Assembly: GCA_030248295.1 (NCBI GenBank)
Contig: JASANH010001708.1
Coordinates: forward strand, 124,001-188,000
From: Mesodorylaimus sp. YZB2_4
Lineage: Eukaryota; Nematoda; Enoplea; Dorylaimida; Dorylaimidae
Direction of reading: 5' to 3'
DNA: 64,000 nt
The notes under the pieces were generated by a model. The model was given only the letters and a program-made list of their open reading frames with translations, ran no database searches and was not told where the DNA came from. Below are positions 21,756-31,594 of this stretch, in pieces (position 1 is the stretch's first letter; every line of letters begins with the position of its first letter). The translations under genes were made by a program, and so were the position numbers.

Positions 21756-22997
21756 ATGGATTTCTATCAATTACCTGAGCATGTTATGCTACTAATTTTT
21801 AGTCACCTCGAACTAAAGGACCGTGTTCGTTGTGGACGAGTATGTCACCTATTCCTCACCACATCTCATACTGTCATTTCGAAAATGACAGTTTTCGACC
21901 TGGCCAGTAAATGTTTTCCACTCAATATCAGCTCAGGAAATCTGTCGAATTTGCTGGCCTGTTGTTGTTCAAGATTGGAACGCGTATTGTATCGTGTGTC
22001 CTATGACACTGACCCATTGCATCGTCCCAATGAACGAATGGTGGCTGCCTCTGCATTCTCTTTCCCCCGACTCATTGAACTGGACATGGGTGGAGCCAGG
22101 ATCGAAGTAGAAACATTGAGGGACCTATTGATCAATAATCCGAACATACGCATATTCAAATGCGGCCTAATGACACTCTACGAATTCCCTAACGACGTGA
22201 TTTGCGAAAAATTAGAGACTGTCGTAGTGTCCATGTGCCAGAGCGAATTCATTCGTACCTTGGTTCGTCAGCATCCTCACATCAAACATTTGGGCATAAT
22301 TTATTGGAATGGTCGAGTCCGTGAACCAGCACAACACGTACTCAATGGCATACTGGGCAGTGTCCCCAATTTGAAGTCACTGGAACTGAGGACCAATTCC
22401 ACTTCCCTTTATCGATATTCTTTCTTGGAGATGGATAAGTTATGGCAATTGCGATCCTTGCAATCGTTATGCTTACGATGCGGATGGATTGATGATTTCG
22501 TGCTCGAAATGATAGCCAAAAATCTGAAAGGACTGGAAAGTTTTGAATTGAGGTCACATCAGAGATTGCTAAGTGATCGTGGCATAGGTTGCTTATCAGC
22601 ATTACCAAATTTACGTAAGCTAATCATACATCAATGTCCATCGTCCACAGCGACCCTTGGCGAAGAAGTTAAGCCGTTAGCTTTACGCGGACGACTGCGG
22701 ATGGTGGAGTTCGGAGACGCTTCAACCCCCGATTTGACCGCTGCCTTTATCAAACACTGCCCCGAATTAGAGCACTTCAATCTCCACAAAGTGCATGGCG
22801 TTGAATCGGCCGATGAGGCGGCAAAGTTCGTGCAATCCTTGTCTGGTTTCCCTCAGACGAGGCTGAAGATTCGAGTAAATGCTGTCATGAACATGTGGCA
22901 CTTTTGGGAAGCCGACGAGGTCAAAAGGGCCTTAGAAGAAGTAAATAAGACTGCCAAGAGTCGTGTCCTCACTATCCAAGTCCCTGGAATGGATTGA
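21756..22997 (+). CDS. F-box / leucine-rich repeat protein
   Basis: A single 413-aa exon. Residues 1-45 are an F-box: YQLPEHVMLLIFSHLELKDR, then VCHLF. The rest consists of irregular leucine-rich repeats (for example LRSLQSLCLRCGWIDD, LPNLRKLIIHQCPSS and LEHFNLHKVHGV). Such proteins are substrate adaptors for SCF (Skp1-Cullin1) ubiquitin ligases: the F-box docks on Skp1 and the repeats bind the target. No orthologue name can be given. It lies 583 bp after CDK20 on the same strand. The C-terminus (VLTIQVPGMD) is followed by nothing unusual. Confidence 0.85.
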   Translation: MDFYQLPEHVMLLIFSHLELKDRVRCGRVCHLFLTTSHTVISKMTVFDLASKCFPLNISSGNLSNLLACCCSRLERVLYRVSYDTDPLHRPNERMVAASAFSFPRLIELDMGGARIEVETLRDLLINNPNIRIFKCGLMTLYEFPNDVICEKLETVVVSMCQSEFIRTLVRQHPHIKHLGIIYWNGRVREPAQHVLNGILGSVPNLKSLELRTNSTSLYRYSFLEMDKLWQLRSLQSLCLRCGWIDDFVLEMIAKNLKGLESFELRSHQRLLSDRGIGCLSALPNLRKLIIHQCPSSTATLGEEVKPLALRGRLRMVEFGDASTPDLTAAFIKHCPELEHFNLHKVHGVESADEAAKFVQSLSGFPQTRLKIRVNAVMNMWHFWEADEVKRALEEVNKTAKSRVLTIQVPGMD

Positions 22998-23463
22998 ACT
23001 AGACAAGGAGGATAAGAAAGCGTATGTTTGTTTAGGTTAGCCTGTGCCCGTGACCTGGTCGGCCGTAGTGAATTCTTTGTTGCTGACAGTATAGCTAGGA
23101 GCATGCCCTCGGATTCTGCGCCGCGCTTTTATTTGTATATTGGCTATGTTCGAAGTTATTGGACCCGTAAACGCTAATATTGTTCTGAAGCGCGGAGAGA
23201 TCAGTCTGTGGACGCAAAGTTGGAGAACTAGTCGACTACGCATAGCATAGCGAAACAACCTTACGCCATACTACACTGTAAATTCGATTAAGATTAGTGG
23301 AAGCATAGACTGTGTGTACCAAGACTCTCACTTCACACTATCAGATGACGACCCTTACTTCTTCCAGTCTCCCCAGTCTCGCTCGTTGAATCGTACCGGA
23401 CGGTCGGTCGTTGGTTCAGCTCTGCTATCACTACTTGTTGCGTCGAATCGTCAGCTTGACAAG

Positions 23464-24543
23464 ATGGCCGCTGCGTCGAACAAACCGGATCGCTGCTTCT
23501 TTCCCGACGTGCCAGTAAAGAAAGTGGCCGAGGACTGCGCTCATCACCTGCACGACATGTGCGAAACGCTCCTCATCCGCATCTGCAACTCGCCCATGAC
23601 TGCTTGGTACGAGGCCGACGACGTCAAGCATGTGTTCGTGGATGGAAAGGTGGCGTTGGAGAACTCGGTGCGAACGTTGAAGAAGTTGGCTGATCGTGAC
23701 GTACTCAAAGTGGACGACATGAAGTTCATCAAAGGCCCGACCAGCGCTATTAGCGCCCGCGTGCTCCTGCTGGAGGTAAGCATCCATTTTAGCTATTCTA
23801 GGGCGCTTAGAGGGGGTCCTTCCATTTTTAGTCGTACACTTGGACGGCGTTATGCATGCTCAGCTACTTCCTCGCTTTGGCCATCGGATCTTGGGACCTG
23901 CTGAAATGGTCGATCGGGCCGATCTTCCACCCGACGAACGCGTTGATCCTGACTTTCGTCGTGCCCTTCTACATGCATTCCCGTCTGCGCAAGGCTCACT
24001 GGCCCGAGGACGAGCAGCGATCGGTAAGCAAGTGTGCGACTTAGCCCAAGTAGACTGTATCCTACATTTTAGGCCATTTTCTATTCGTCTGTGATCTTCG
24101 GCCTGTTGGGCTCGTACGCCCTGGGCACTCCTGTGCCATTCGCTCAGTGCGCGGCCCTGTTACCGTTGTGGATGGGGACGGTCAGCGGCTACCTCGAGTT
24201 CTACGACATGCAGCGTGCCGCCTACTTGGTAAGTGAGCCTAGGATCGACAGCCGAGCTTTGGGCCACCAAGTGCCCTTATTGCAGGCTTGCACCGTCGGC
24301 ATTCCGTACGCGGCCTACATGCTGTACGGCATGACGCAGATCGATGGGTTCATGCTGTACGCTCTCTGCTGGACCGTCTACTGCGGCGCCATCGTCGTCG
24401 ACTTGCAACTGAAGCTGGGACGTGTCAAGCGCAAGTGGTCGGGCAAGGAGCTCGAGCAGTGGGATACGACCGCCGTCATGATGGTCACTCACTTCCTGCT
24501 CAGCCAACTGATCACTCTCCTCGTCGGCAAAGGAACTCAGTGA
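23464..24543 (+). CDS. Unrecognised multi-pass membrane protein
   Basis: Four exons in phase 0: 23464-23775, 23832-24023, 24073-24228 and 24286-24543, giving 305 aa. The start MAAASNKPD is the first Met giving a compact N-terminus; the frame stays open upstream. Residues 1-100 are soluble and charged (MTAWYEADDVKHVF). About seven hydrophobic segments follow, including TALCMLSYFLALAIGSW, LILTFVVPFY, SSVIFGLLGSYAL, ALLPLWMGTVSGYLEFY, FMLYALCWTVYCGAIVV and MVTHFLLSQLITLLV. The layout (soluble domain, then a helix bundle, with an ARVLLLES motif before the first span) reminds me weakly of TMEM177, but I would not assign it. Codon use is GC-rich compared with neighbours, suggesting high expression. 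Confidence 0.8.
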
Positions 24544-24665
24544 TGCCATGTGATCGCCATGAAACGTGATGTCTGTCGGTCCCGATCGGGCCCATCCATT
24601 TGCTACTCTGTTCACCTGTCACTGTGCCAAAAATGCTCAAGCTCGTCTTCACGTGTCACTGTGCC

Positions 24666-24671
24666 AATAAA
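24666..24671 (+). terminator. Polyadenylation signal AATAAA
   Basis: It lies 123 bases after the stop of the multi-pass membrane protein gene. Confidence 0.55.
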
Positions 24672-25371
24672 TCGTGCTCACTGGTTTTTTTGACGCCTCA
24701 CGATCAGGGCAGATTATGCAAGAACGTCAGCCTTGATTCGAAACGGATATTCGATAAGATCGAATAAGGGAACCTGATGTGTGGACTATACCTTGAGAAG
24801 AACTACCTGCGTCCCGGCCAGAGTTTGACTGAACAAATCTCCAACCTTGCGCCAATAAATCTTTTCTCGTTTCGCTTTTCAAACTGACAAGTTCAGCTGG
24901 CGTACACACCTTTCATTGCACCAATAGTCATTGCCGTGAGACAAGGGGGTGCCTTCTAATTGACTTGTATTCATTTTCCAATTCGCCATCCCCAATTCCA
25001 TATCGGCCATCAATCCTAAACTGGTTCCTATTTCCGGCTGCGCACTGGGAAAGAATAGTCTTCATACGAGTCAGGGTTGGACGCGATTGAAGTAGGTGTT
25101 TGGAACCAATGGCTTGTGCACAATTCAATTAGGCAAGGTCCTTATTGCCCACCATCGCGCGACGCCCACACCCATAAAAGGTGCGAACCGGAATCGGCCA
25201 CTTTCTTCATCCATACGACGGGACTAGCTTCGTCGAACGTATAGGCGTTATCCAACTGTCACGTGTCCAAGAGTAGGAGACGGGAGTGTGTTAGGCGAGG
25301 ACGTTTCGGCAGTGCCATACGAAACGAAACGATACGACAGCGACTACCCGTTCGGCCTGCCTTCTTCCGAA
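24672..25371. other. Intergenic, no supported feature
   Basis: This is the upstream flank of the Pro/Gly-rich gene. I see no repeat, RNA or coding exon. Confidence 0.4.
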
Positions 25372-25383
25372 ATATATATATTT
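25372..25383 (+). promoter_or_regulatory. TATA-type element upstream of the Pro/Gly-rich gene
   Basis: ATATATATATTTA lies about 45-55 bases before the start codon, compatible with a TATA promoter and a very short leader. Confidence 0.4.
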
Positions 25384-25424
25384 ACTTGGGTAAATACACT
25401 TATTTAATTCGAGACTTGTACAAA

Positions 25425-26386
25425 ATGGTGTCGTGCGCGAGTAGCAAAGCGTGTAATTGGATTATCCTACTCTCAAATTTGGCGCTGCTCGTATCCGTCA
25501 ATGGGCAATTGTCACTACTGCTCAATAACCACAACGACGACAAACCACCCCCGAACCCTTTCGGTGAAACTGATCCATCACCACCGCTCAAAGAAAGACC
25601 TAGGCCACCACCTTTGGACTTGGCACCTAATCCGGCTCTAGCTCCTGCTCCGGTGCCTAATCCTTTCGTGAACGCTGTCCCGGCATTCAACCCTCCAACT
25701 CCTCCTCCGCTGCCGACACCCCCTCCTATCGGAGCAGTAAGTACGTTGTGCATTGGTGGGACTGAAAGGCACCACTGGCTCTGTTTTAGCTATCGGGCAA
25801 TGAGATCCAGCAAACAGAATCAGCGCGCCCTCCTGTCAAGGTGTCACCTTCCAATAAGCTGAGCAGTGAACCAAGTGGAAATTTCAAGCCCGAACGAACC
25901 CAATCGAAACACGCGTCTCCAAAACAGTCGTGGACCCAAACTAGAAGTCAAGATACCAGCCACGATAATCGCATGCCTGGTGCAGGCTGGCCCCGAGTCC
26001 CCAGAAGCCACGTGCTTGTGCCCAGTTTGAGGGAAATCGCGAGACTCAGGAGACAGAGCCTTGGAAACGCTCTGGCTGCTGCCAACGCTGCCAATACGGC
26101 CAGCCAGCTGGCAGGCGGAGCGGGTGGCATCCCGGATGCTGCGGGCCTCGGTGGAGGTGGTGGTTTACTTGGCGCTGATAACTTCCCTGGCGCAGGCGGT
26201 CTACTCGGAGGGGGTGGAGGTCAACCCTCCATCAGCACTTTCCCGGACACTGACGGAGACATAGTTATGCCCGCAGAGAAGGATGCCACACCCAAGCCAA
26301 CCACACCTCGATTTATGCTGTCTCGTCACTTGGATGCAATAAAAGCCAACCCAGAAGCTTTGCAAGCTTTGTTGCACCTGGGATAG
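25425..26386 (+). CDS. Secreted proline-rich / glycine-rich protein, family not recognised
   Basis: Two exons, 25425-25736 and 25790-26386, join in phase 0 over a 53-bp intron (GTAAGT...TTTTAG), giving 302 aa. The N-terminus is a signal peptide (WIILLSNLALLVSVNGQ). Then comes a proline-rich block with PNPFxxxxP and PPPLPTPPP motifs, a basic Ser/Gln-rich stretch, an Arg-rich LREIARLRRQ helix, and a Gly-rich block (LGGGGGLLGADNFPGAGGLL). It ends HLDAIKANPEALQALLHLG, which resembles the short helical tail of some secreted nematode proteins. It could be a cuticle, eggshell or matrix component. That is inference from composition only. Confidence 0.75.
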
Positions 26387-26499
26387 AAGCCGTCGTGACA
26401 ATGTGACCAATCGGAGCTTTGTATTCTCGCTTATCACAAGTACATCATGCCCAGCGAAGTGTAGCTAGCCACTCTGGACATGTACTCTATGATTCTATG

Positions 26500-26505
26500 A
26501 ATAAA
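26500..26505 (+). terminator. Polyadenylation signal AATAAA
   Basis: It lies 114 bases after the Pro/Gly-rich gene's stop. Confidence 0.55.
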
Positions 26506-27004
26506 CATTGGCAGTGCCCCCGCCAGTAAACCGTTTCGTTTCCTCGCAAAATGGCTGCAGGCGTTCAGGCATGCAAAACACATTCGTCAGGCTAGGTCAC
26601 TGGTGTCATGAAACTCTCGCTCACAAATTACATTGGGAATAGGACAACATTAGAAGTCATATATATTGTATGGGCCTATACAATGAGTGCATTAAGACCA
26701 TGCAGTGGGCAGCACAATGTAATGTTCAGGTACCATAGTCATTTTGTGCCTGCGCACCTCAATTGGCCTGTAGGCAACGAGACTGATGGAGAAGGCACAG
26801 AAAGCCATGCTGTAAAACACCTCTGCCCCACAGCGCAAAGCTTACAGTTGAAAAATACAGCAATATGCAAAACATTTAAAATTTTAATGTGTAGTACGTC
26901 TGGGTACGTAGTACAGAAGACAGTGATTGGTGGAACTTTTGCACTGAGTTAAAAACCCAGGGCAGTCAATTAAGAGAGGGCTTCTGAGAGACTCAACTTG
27001 GGGC

Positions 27005-27399
27005 TGGCCAGTCGACTGTTTTGACCTCCGTTTTTATATGCTCTATCGAAATTACTTACAAAACTGATTGTCTTGGCGAAAGTAAAATTTTTCTAAAATG
27101 CCTTTTTCTAAAATTTTTCTAAATTTCGAATATCTCATGAACGATTACAGCTAAACTAGTTTTTAAAAAAGTTTTAGATTCCTTGAAATGTAGCGTCATT
27201 TCTGTCTTTCAAAAATTGTTCTAGACCCGAAACTAAGCAAGCTAGGACTTTTCGACCAAAAGTGACCCCTTTTGAGCTTAGGTGCTTTATTTCCATATAT
27301 GGGCATTTTAGAAAAATTTTACTTCCGACAAGACAATCAGTTTTGTAAGTACTTTCGATAGAGCATATAAAAAAGGGGGTCGAAAAATTCGACTGGCCA
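27005..27399. repeat. MITE-like element with ~100-bp terminal inverted repeats
   Basis: The ends are TGGCCAGTCGA (27005) and TCGACTGGCCA (27399). Inside, TATATGCTCTATCGAAATTA and ACTGATTGTCTTG recur as reverse complements near the right end. The arms are about 88% alike over ~100 bp. There is no coding capacity. I could not see a clear target duplication. Confidence 0.8.
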
Positions 27400-27472
27400 A
27401 GTACCGGTATATTGCATATGGGCCGCGTCTCTCAAAAACACTTCCGACCTGGCGGGCACATAACCTTTCAGA

Positions 27473-27560
27473 CATGGCTGAAACATCACCCTGACGGACG
27501 ACGCGCCCAGATGTCGGCTCCTTGCAGGGAATTGATCGCCAGCCTTTTATGTAGTTCCCC
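27473..27560 (+). repeat. Dispersed repeat copy 2
   Basis: CATGGCTGAAACATCACC, then GCTCC-TGCAG-ATCGCCAGCC further on, parallels 36210-36290. Confidence 0.6.
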
Positions 27561-27894
27561 CTCAAATACTGCCTCCCTCAATTCGATTTTATCAGTCCAT
27601 CAAACAGTCTGGCGAAGTGTTGCCCTGATGTTTTCGATGGAGGAGATGCCCACTAGTAAATTCAAAGTACTGCAATATGCCCCAGCTTTCTAGAATAATA
27701 CAGTTGCTTGGTTAAAGCTCAAACAAAGCTATGTAATTTCGAACTTGCCCAAGCCACTCCAGGGGCACTCTAGCGGGCTCAAGGTAGGCCAGGCTGCCCA
27801 AGCTCCAATCAAAGTGGTCGTATTTGTACTCAGTTTGTTAACAGTGGCGGCCAGGATCACGCTCAAGTCAACTCACGGAGAAGAAGATCAGGTC

Positions 27895-27968
27895 AACTCA
27901 TCAGGTGCCGGGAATCGAACCAGGGCCTTTCATTTGGTAGGCTGACGCCTTACGGTCTGCCTCGTCGC
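27895..27968 (-). repeat. tRNA-derived repeat (SINE head)
   Basis: Read on the minus strand: GGCAGACCGTAAGGCGTCAGCC (A-box/D-arm) and CCTGGTTCGATTCCCGGCAC (B-box/T-arm). The acceptor ends do not pair. It is a SINE or pseudo-tRNA. Confidence 0.55.
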
Positions 27969-28484
27969 ACAGTTTGATAGGACAAAATGTTCTGGAAATT
28001 TTAATTACTCCTCGCTCCCATATTGAACCCGTTTGAGTATTTACAATACAGTGCTTTGGCAATGGTGTCATTATGATACCAGAGTGGTCATGCGTGCCTC
28101 TAGCATGACCTCACCTTGAGAGTCTGTAGCTATCACTTATTTTAGCACACATAGATAGCCCAGATAGTGAATTTTTTGACCCATCTTGGTCGGTCCATTG
28201 CAGGGTCGATTTTTGGCCCTTTACCCGCGGGCTAGGGGCTGACCTTATCTCACCATCGACTAGGGTCCATATGGGATGCATGCGGGGCAAGGGCGCGTGT
28301 TAGTCGCAACCCCGCGATGTCGGTGGTTACCCCAACCATACCCAGCCCGTGCCCCGTGAGGGGACCCGGAGGGGACCCCCTCCCGCCCCATAAGGTTGCT
28401 CCCCATTTATCGACCCTGGAGGGACGAAGGGCGAGTCAACCACCGCCAGGCGTGCAAGGCGCAAAGAGAACTTCACCAAGTTCT

Positions 28485-28585
28485 CAGACGACCAGAGTTG
28501 AACTCAGGGCCGACCTGGTTACAGCTCTGCTGAGCAAACTGTGACATACACCTCTGACCGCTACACCACTGAGGCGGCCGGCCAG
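28485..28585 (-). repeat. tRNA-derived repeat
   Basis: Read on the minus strand: AGTGGTGTAGCGGTCAGAGG (A-box) and GGCCCTGAGTTCAACTC (B-box), with an over-long middle. It is tRNA-like but not a functional cloverleaf. Confidence 0.5.
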
Positions 28586-29129
28586 ATAGTGGACGCATGC
28601 ACTCGCTGGCCTCCACCTTCGGACACAAACGCATGGTCGTAGAGGAGGATAAAACGTGCAAAAACGATTTCCCGTCATTTTGTAAATTTAAATTTTTTGT
28701 AAAAGATGTATTTATTGGTCAATTATACTCTCCCTCTCCATTACGAACATTGGTCAACGACACCTTCAGAGATAGGTCATTCCTTTTCCTCATCATAGCG
28801 TATATCCCCCCGGCCCCATCATGTCCTACTGCCATGTCCTAATTGGATATTCGCGTGGGTGTGAGCCTCGCAACATGCCACTCACTCTGTTGTTCTTAGT
28901 ACGACCCCCGGGAGAAATGGCTTATCGTTGGGAGCAGGACCAGCATCGAAATTGGACTGGTGTGAATCAGGCCTTGGGGCAATTAATCACATGGCCGAGA
29001 GCTAAAAAAGGATTGGCGTTCGAGTAGGGCAAGAAGTGACGAAACACGAGTGCACTGACGCACAACTTTTTACTACTTCATCCAAGCGGGTCCGATCGTT
29101 CTCCCTTTAGCCGGCCACTAAGTTAGCAG

Positions 29130-29410
29130 TGACTGGCCCTATGACGTCAATGGCTGCCCCCTGCGCATTAGGCCTTCCACCTTGTCCTTTTACGACCCGC
29201 CCCATCCCTAATGCCGTCGCCATTGGCCGCCCGACGTGCCAATCAAGTTGGAATAACAAGCCCATTCCCATGCTAATCAAGGCACAGGTGCAGTCAATAC
29301 GGCACGCCAGGTGGCTCCCATCACCTGCCCACCCGGGCACAACAATTCGCCCTCTGCCCAACGTGCGGGTTCGATTCCCACCCAGACTTAATTGCTACTG
29401 CCTCAAATCT
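29130..29410 (+). repeat. SINE copy A, tRNA-like 3' part
   Basis: GCGGGTTCGATTCCCACCCA followed by CTTAATTGCT matches a second copy ending near 29925. The preceding GGCACAACAA is also shared. The upstream half is GC-rich and unlike the flanking AT-rich DNA. Confidence 0.5.
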
Positions 29411-29489
29411 GAATGTTCGAAGGGGGCACATTGCGACTGAGTCGACAGGTTGCCAACAAGAAGAATAAGAAACCACAGCATAAAAAATC

Positions 29490-31594
29490 ATAAATTCATA
29501 TAGAAAATCAAATTATATAAGAAATCTTGAAACGGATGACGATTTCCAGCCAAACCAGGTTTTCCAAATCGGCCAGACTACATTAGGGCGCCTGCTTACG
29601 CCATGAGAAATAACGTTATCTAGTTTATCGATCACAAATTGCTGGCAAATTCAGAGCGCGCCAAATTTAAATGTATGATGTAAAACAGCCTGACTGGTAC
29701 TTTCAGATATCGCTTTTAAAAGAGAAGCGCCCTCTGCCTGCCCTGATCGACTTTTGGGCCTGCTCTGCTTGCGTGCCGCTCAATACGCTCACCACTAGTT
29801 GGGACAGTCTGCAAAGACACTAACCCCAACACAGCCAGTCATCTCCCTCTGACCACCCAAGGCACAACAAATCGATTCCACTCCAAGGTGTGAGTTCGAT
29901 TCCCGCCCAGGGCTTAATTGCTTATTTTCCCTTTTTTTATCGTACTGTCCACTCGATCACAATGTGTCCCTTCCCCACAACACTTTCAACATTCCGATTT
30001 CAAGAATTTTAATCCAACAAGACGTGACGAAGAAAAAAACACATGATAAACGCCGTTTATAACCTAGAGCACGCAATCGTGATAATCCCATATCGCCCTT
30101 CCTGGCTTCATCACTTTACTCACTATACGAACGGCAAAAAAAACTTAATTTCGTACCATCAATGCACGCAACATGATTAACCGCGCCTAAAATAACGCGG
30201 CTTTGCCTCCAACACAGTTAATAGGTCATCGAAAAAACTCGCAATTCACAAATAAAGTCAGGTTACATAAGAAATCTTGAAAAAGCATGAGTATATTCCA
30301 ACCAAATTATTCTACTCTTTCAAAAAGTATTCCATCTGCAACATGATTTGAAAATTACAAAAAGTCAATTCCAAAAAGCAACATCCAATTCTATCTAGCC
30401 TTCAAAAAGAGAAACAATTTTTAAAGCGAAAACGTGTCATCCACTGTCAAACATTATCTTTCTATTTACAACATCATACGCACGCCCATCAATGCATCAC
30501 ATAAGCTAATCAGGGCCAAACAACTAAGCCAATTAATTCAATTCGTCCATCACAAAAAAGAGAAAAAGCTAAGTTCCAATTAAGCGCCCCAAATAAACCT
30601 TCCATCGGCAAGTACATATACTGTACAGTACAGTAAATATGCACACCCCTTCACTATGCCAATGCTCATGCTCTATAATCTTCCACACAAAAGCATCCCT
30701 ACAGAAAATTATGATGGATCTGGATCCCCGCTCCTTACTTATCCATAAACATTTGCCACCCACCACACACCAGACACTACAAGAAACAGAAAGCTTACAT
30801 CTCCCACTTCCCTAATCCAAAATCCCGTTCTTGCTCTAAGCCATATCCATCCACCAACCTAATCCTCGCCAAGACACGCTACAGTAAAATTTCACACCGA
30901 AAACATCATTCTACAATCTTGTCATATGCAAATGCAAACCCTATTTTTTGGTTTCCTCATTCCATAACAACAAACCGTAATTACGTAAGCGCAACTCTAA
31001 ACGTCGACTACCACAACTGACTTCGACAAAAACCGGTGGATTAAAAGCTACCTTCTCGTGTCACACGAAAAATTTAGTCACGAATTCGTGCCAGAACAAA
31101 AATCTTATCCTTCCACCTTCACCACACAAATCAAACAGCTCTCATCGTATCTACATTGACGCAGATAGCAAGTAACAAAGAAATCAGCCTCCCCACAGTC
31201 TCTCGAGTGTAAAGGAAATTAGGAAAAGCAGAAAAGCCACAAAGAAGTCATTTCATTTATTTCTGAGGAAACCTATTCTCGCCAGAACCATCTTACTATA
31301 CACTCCCGAAATACCAATTCGTCGACCACATCCACCCTCTTTACACCTAACCAAAGCAGCCAATTAATACCAAAACCGTCGAAAATTCAAGACAGGACAA
31401 AAAGTCTTTAATCAATGGCGAGTGTTTGAATTTGGAAATGCGCAAGCCCAAATATAGTTGAAAATTTCAGTCCATCATTGTCCACCACGTTCGTTTCAGA
31501 TAATTAATAAACGCATCGTCGAACGACGAGCACGAAATCGGTGGCAAAATTCAAGAAAACAGTGTTCGATAATCAAGCATAAACAGTGCGTCAA
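29490..31594 (-). other. AT-rich, G-poor region downstream of Gbeta; possible long 3' UTR
   Basis: From about 30000 to 31600 the plus strand is strikingly poor in G (so the minus strand is poor in C), a composition unlike the flanks. An AATAAA on the minus strand lies near 31255-31260. A ~60-bp repeat (ATAAGAAATCTTGAAA...) occurs at 29515 and 30267. No coding gene is seen. Confidence 0.35.
29810..29930 (+). repeat. SINE copy B
   Basis: It carries GGCACAACAAATCGATTCC, then GTGAGTTCGATTCCCGCCCA and CTTAATTGCT, matching copy A. Confidence 0.5.

Noticed and set aside
23464..24543. TRIC (TMEM38) cation channel
   Set aside because: A multi-pass protein with a lysine-rich tail first suggested TRIC, but the KEV/GGGK motifs and helix order are absent. 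It is left unrecognised.
27895..27968. Functional tRNA gene
   Set aside because: A- and B-box-like parts are present, but the acceptor ends do not pair. The same applies at 13880, 28485, 29366 and 61897.
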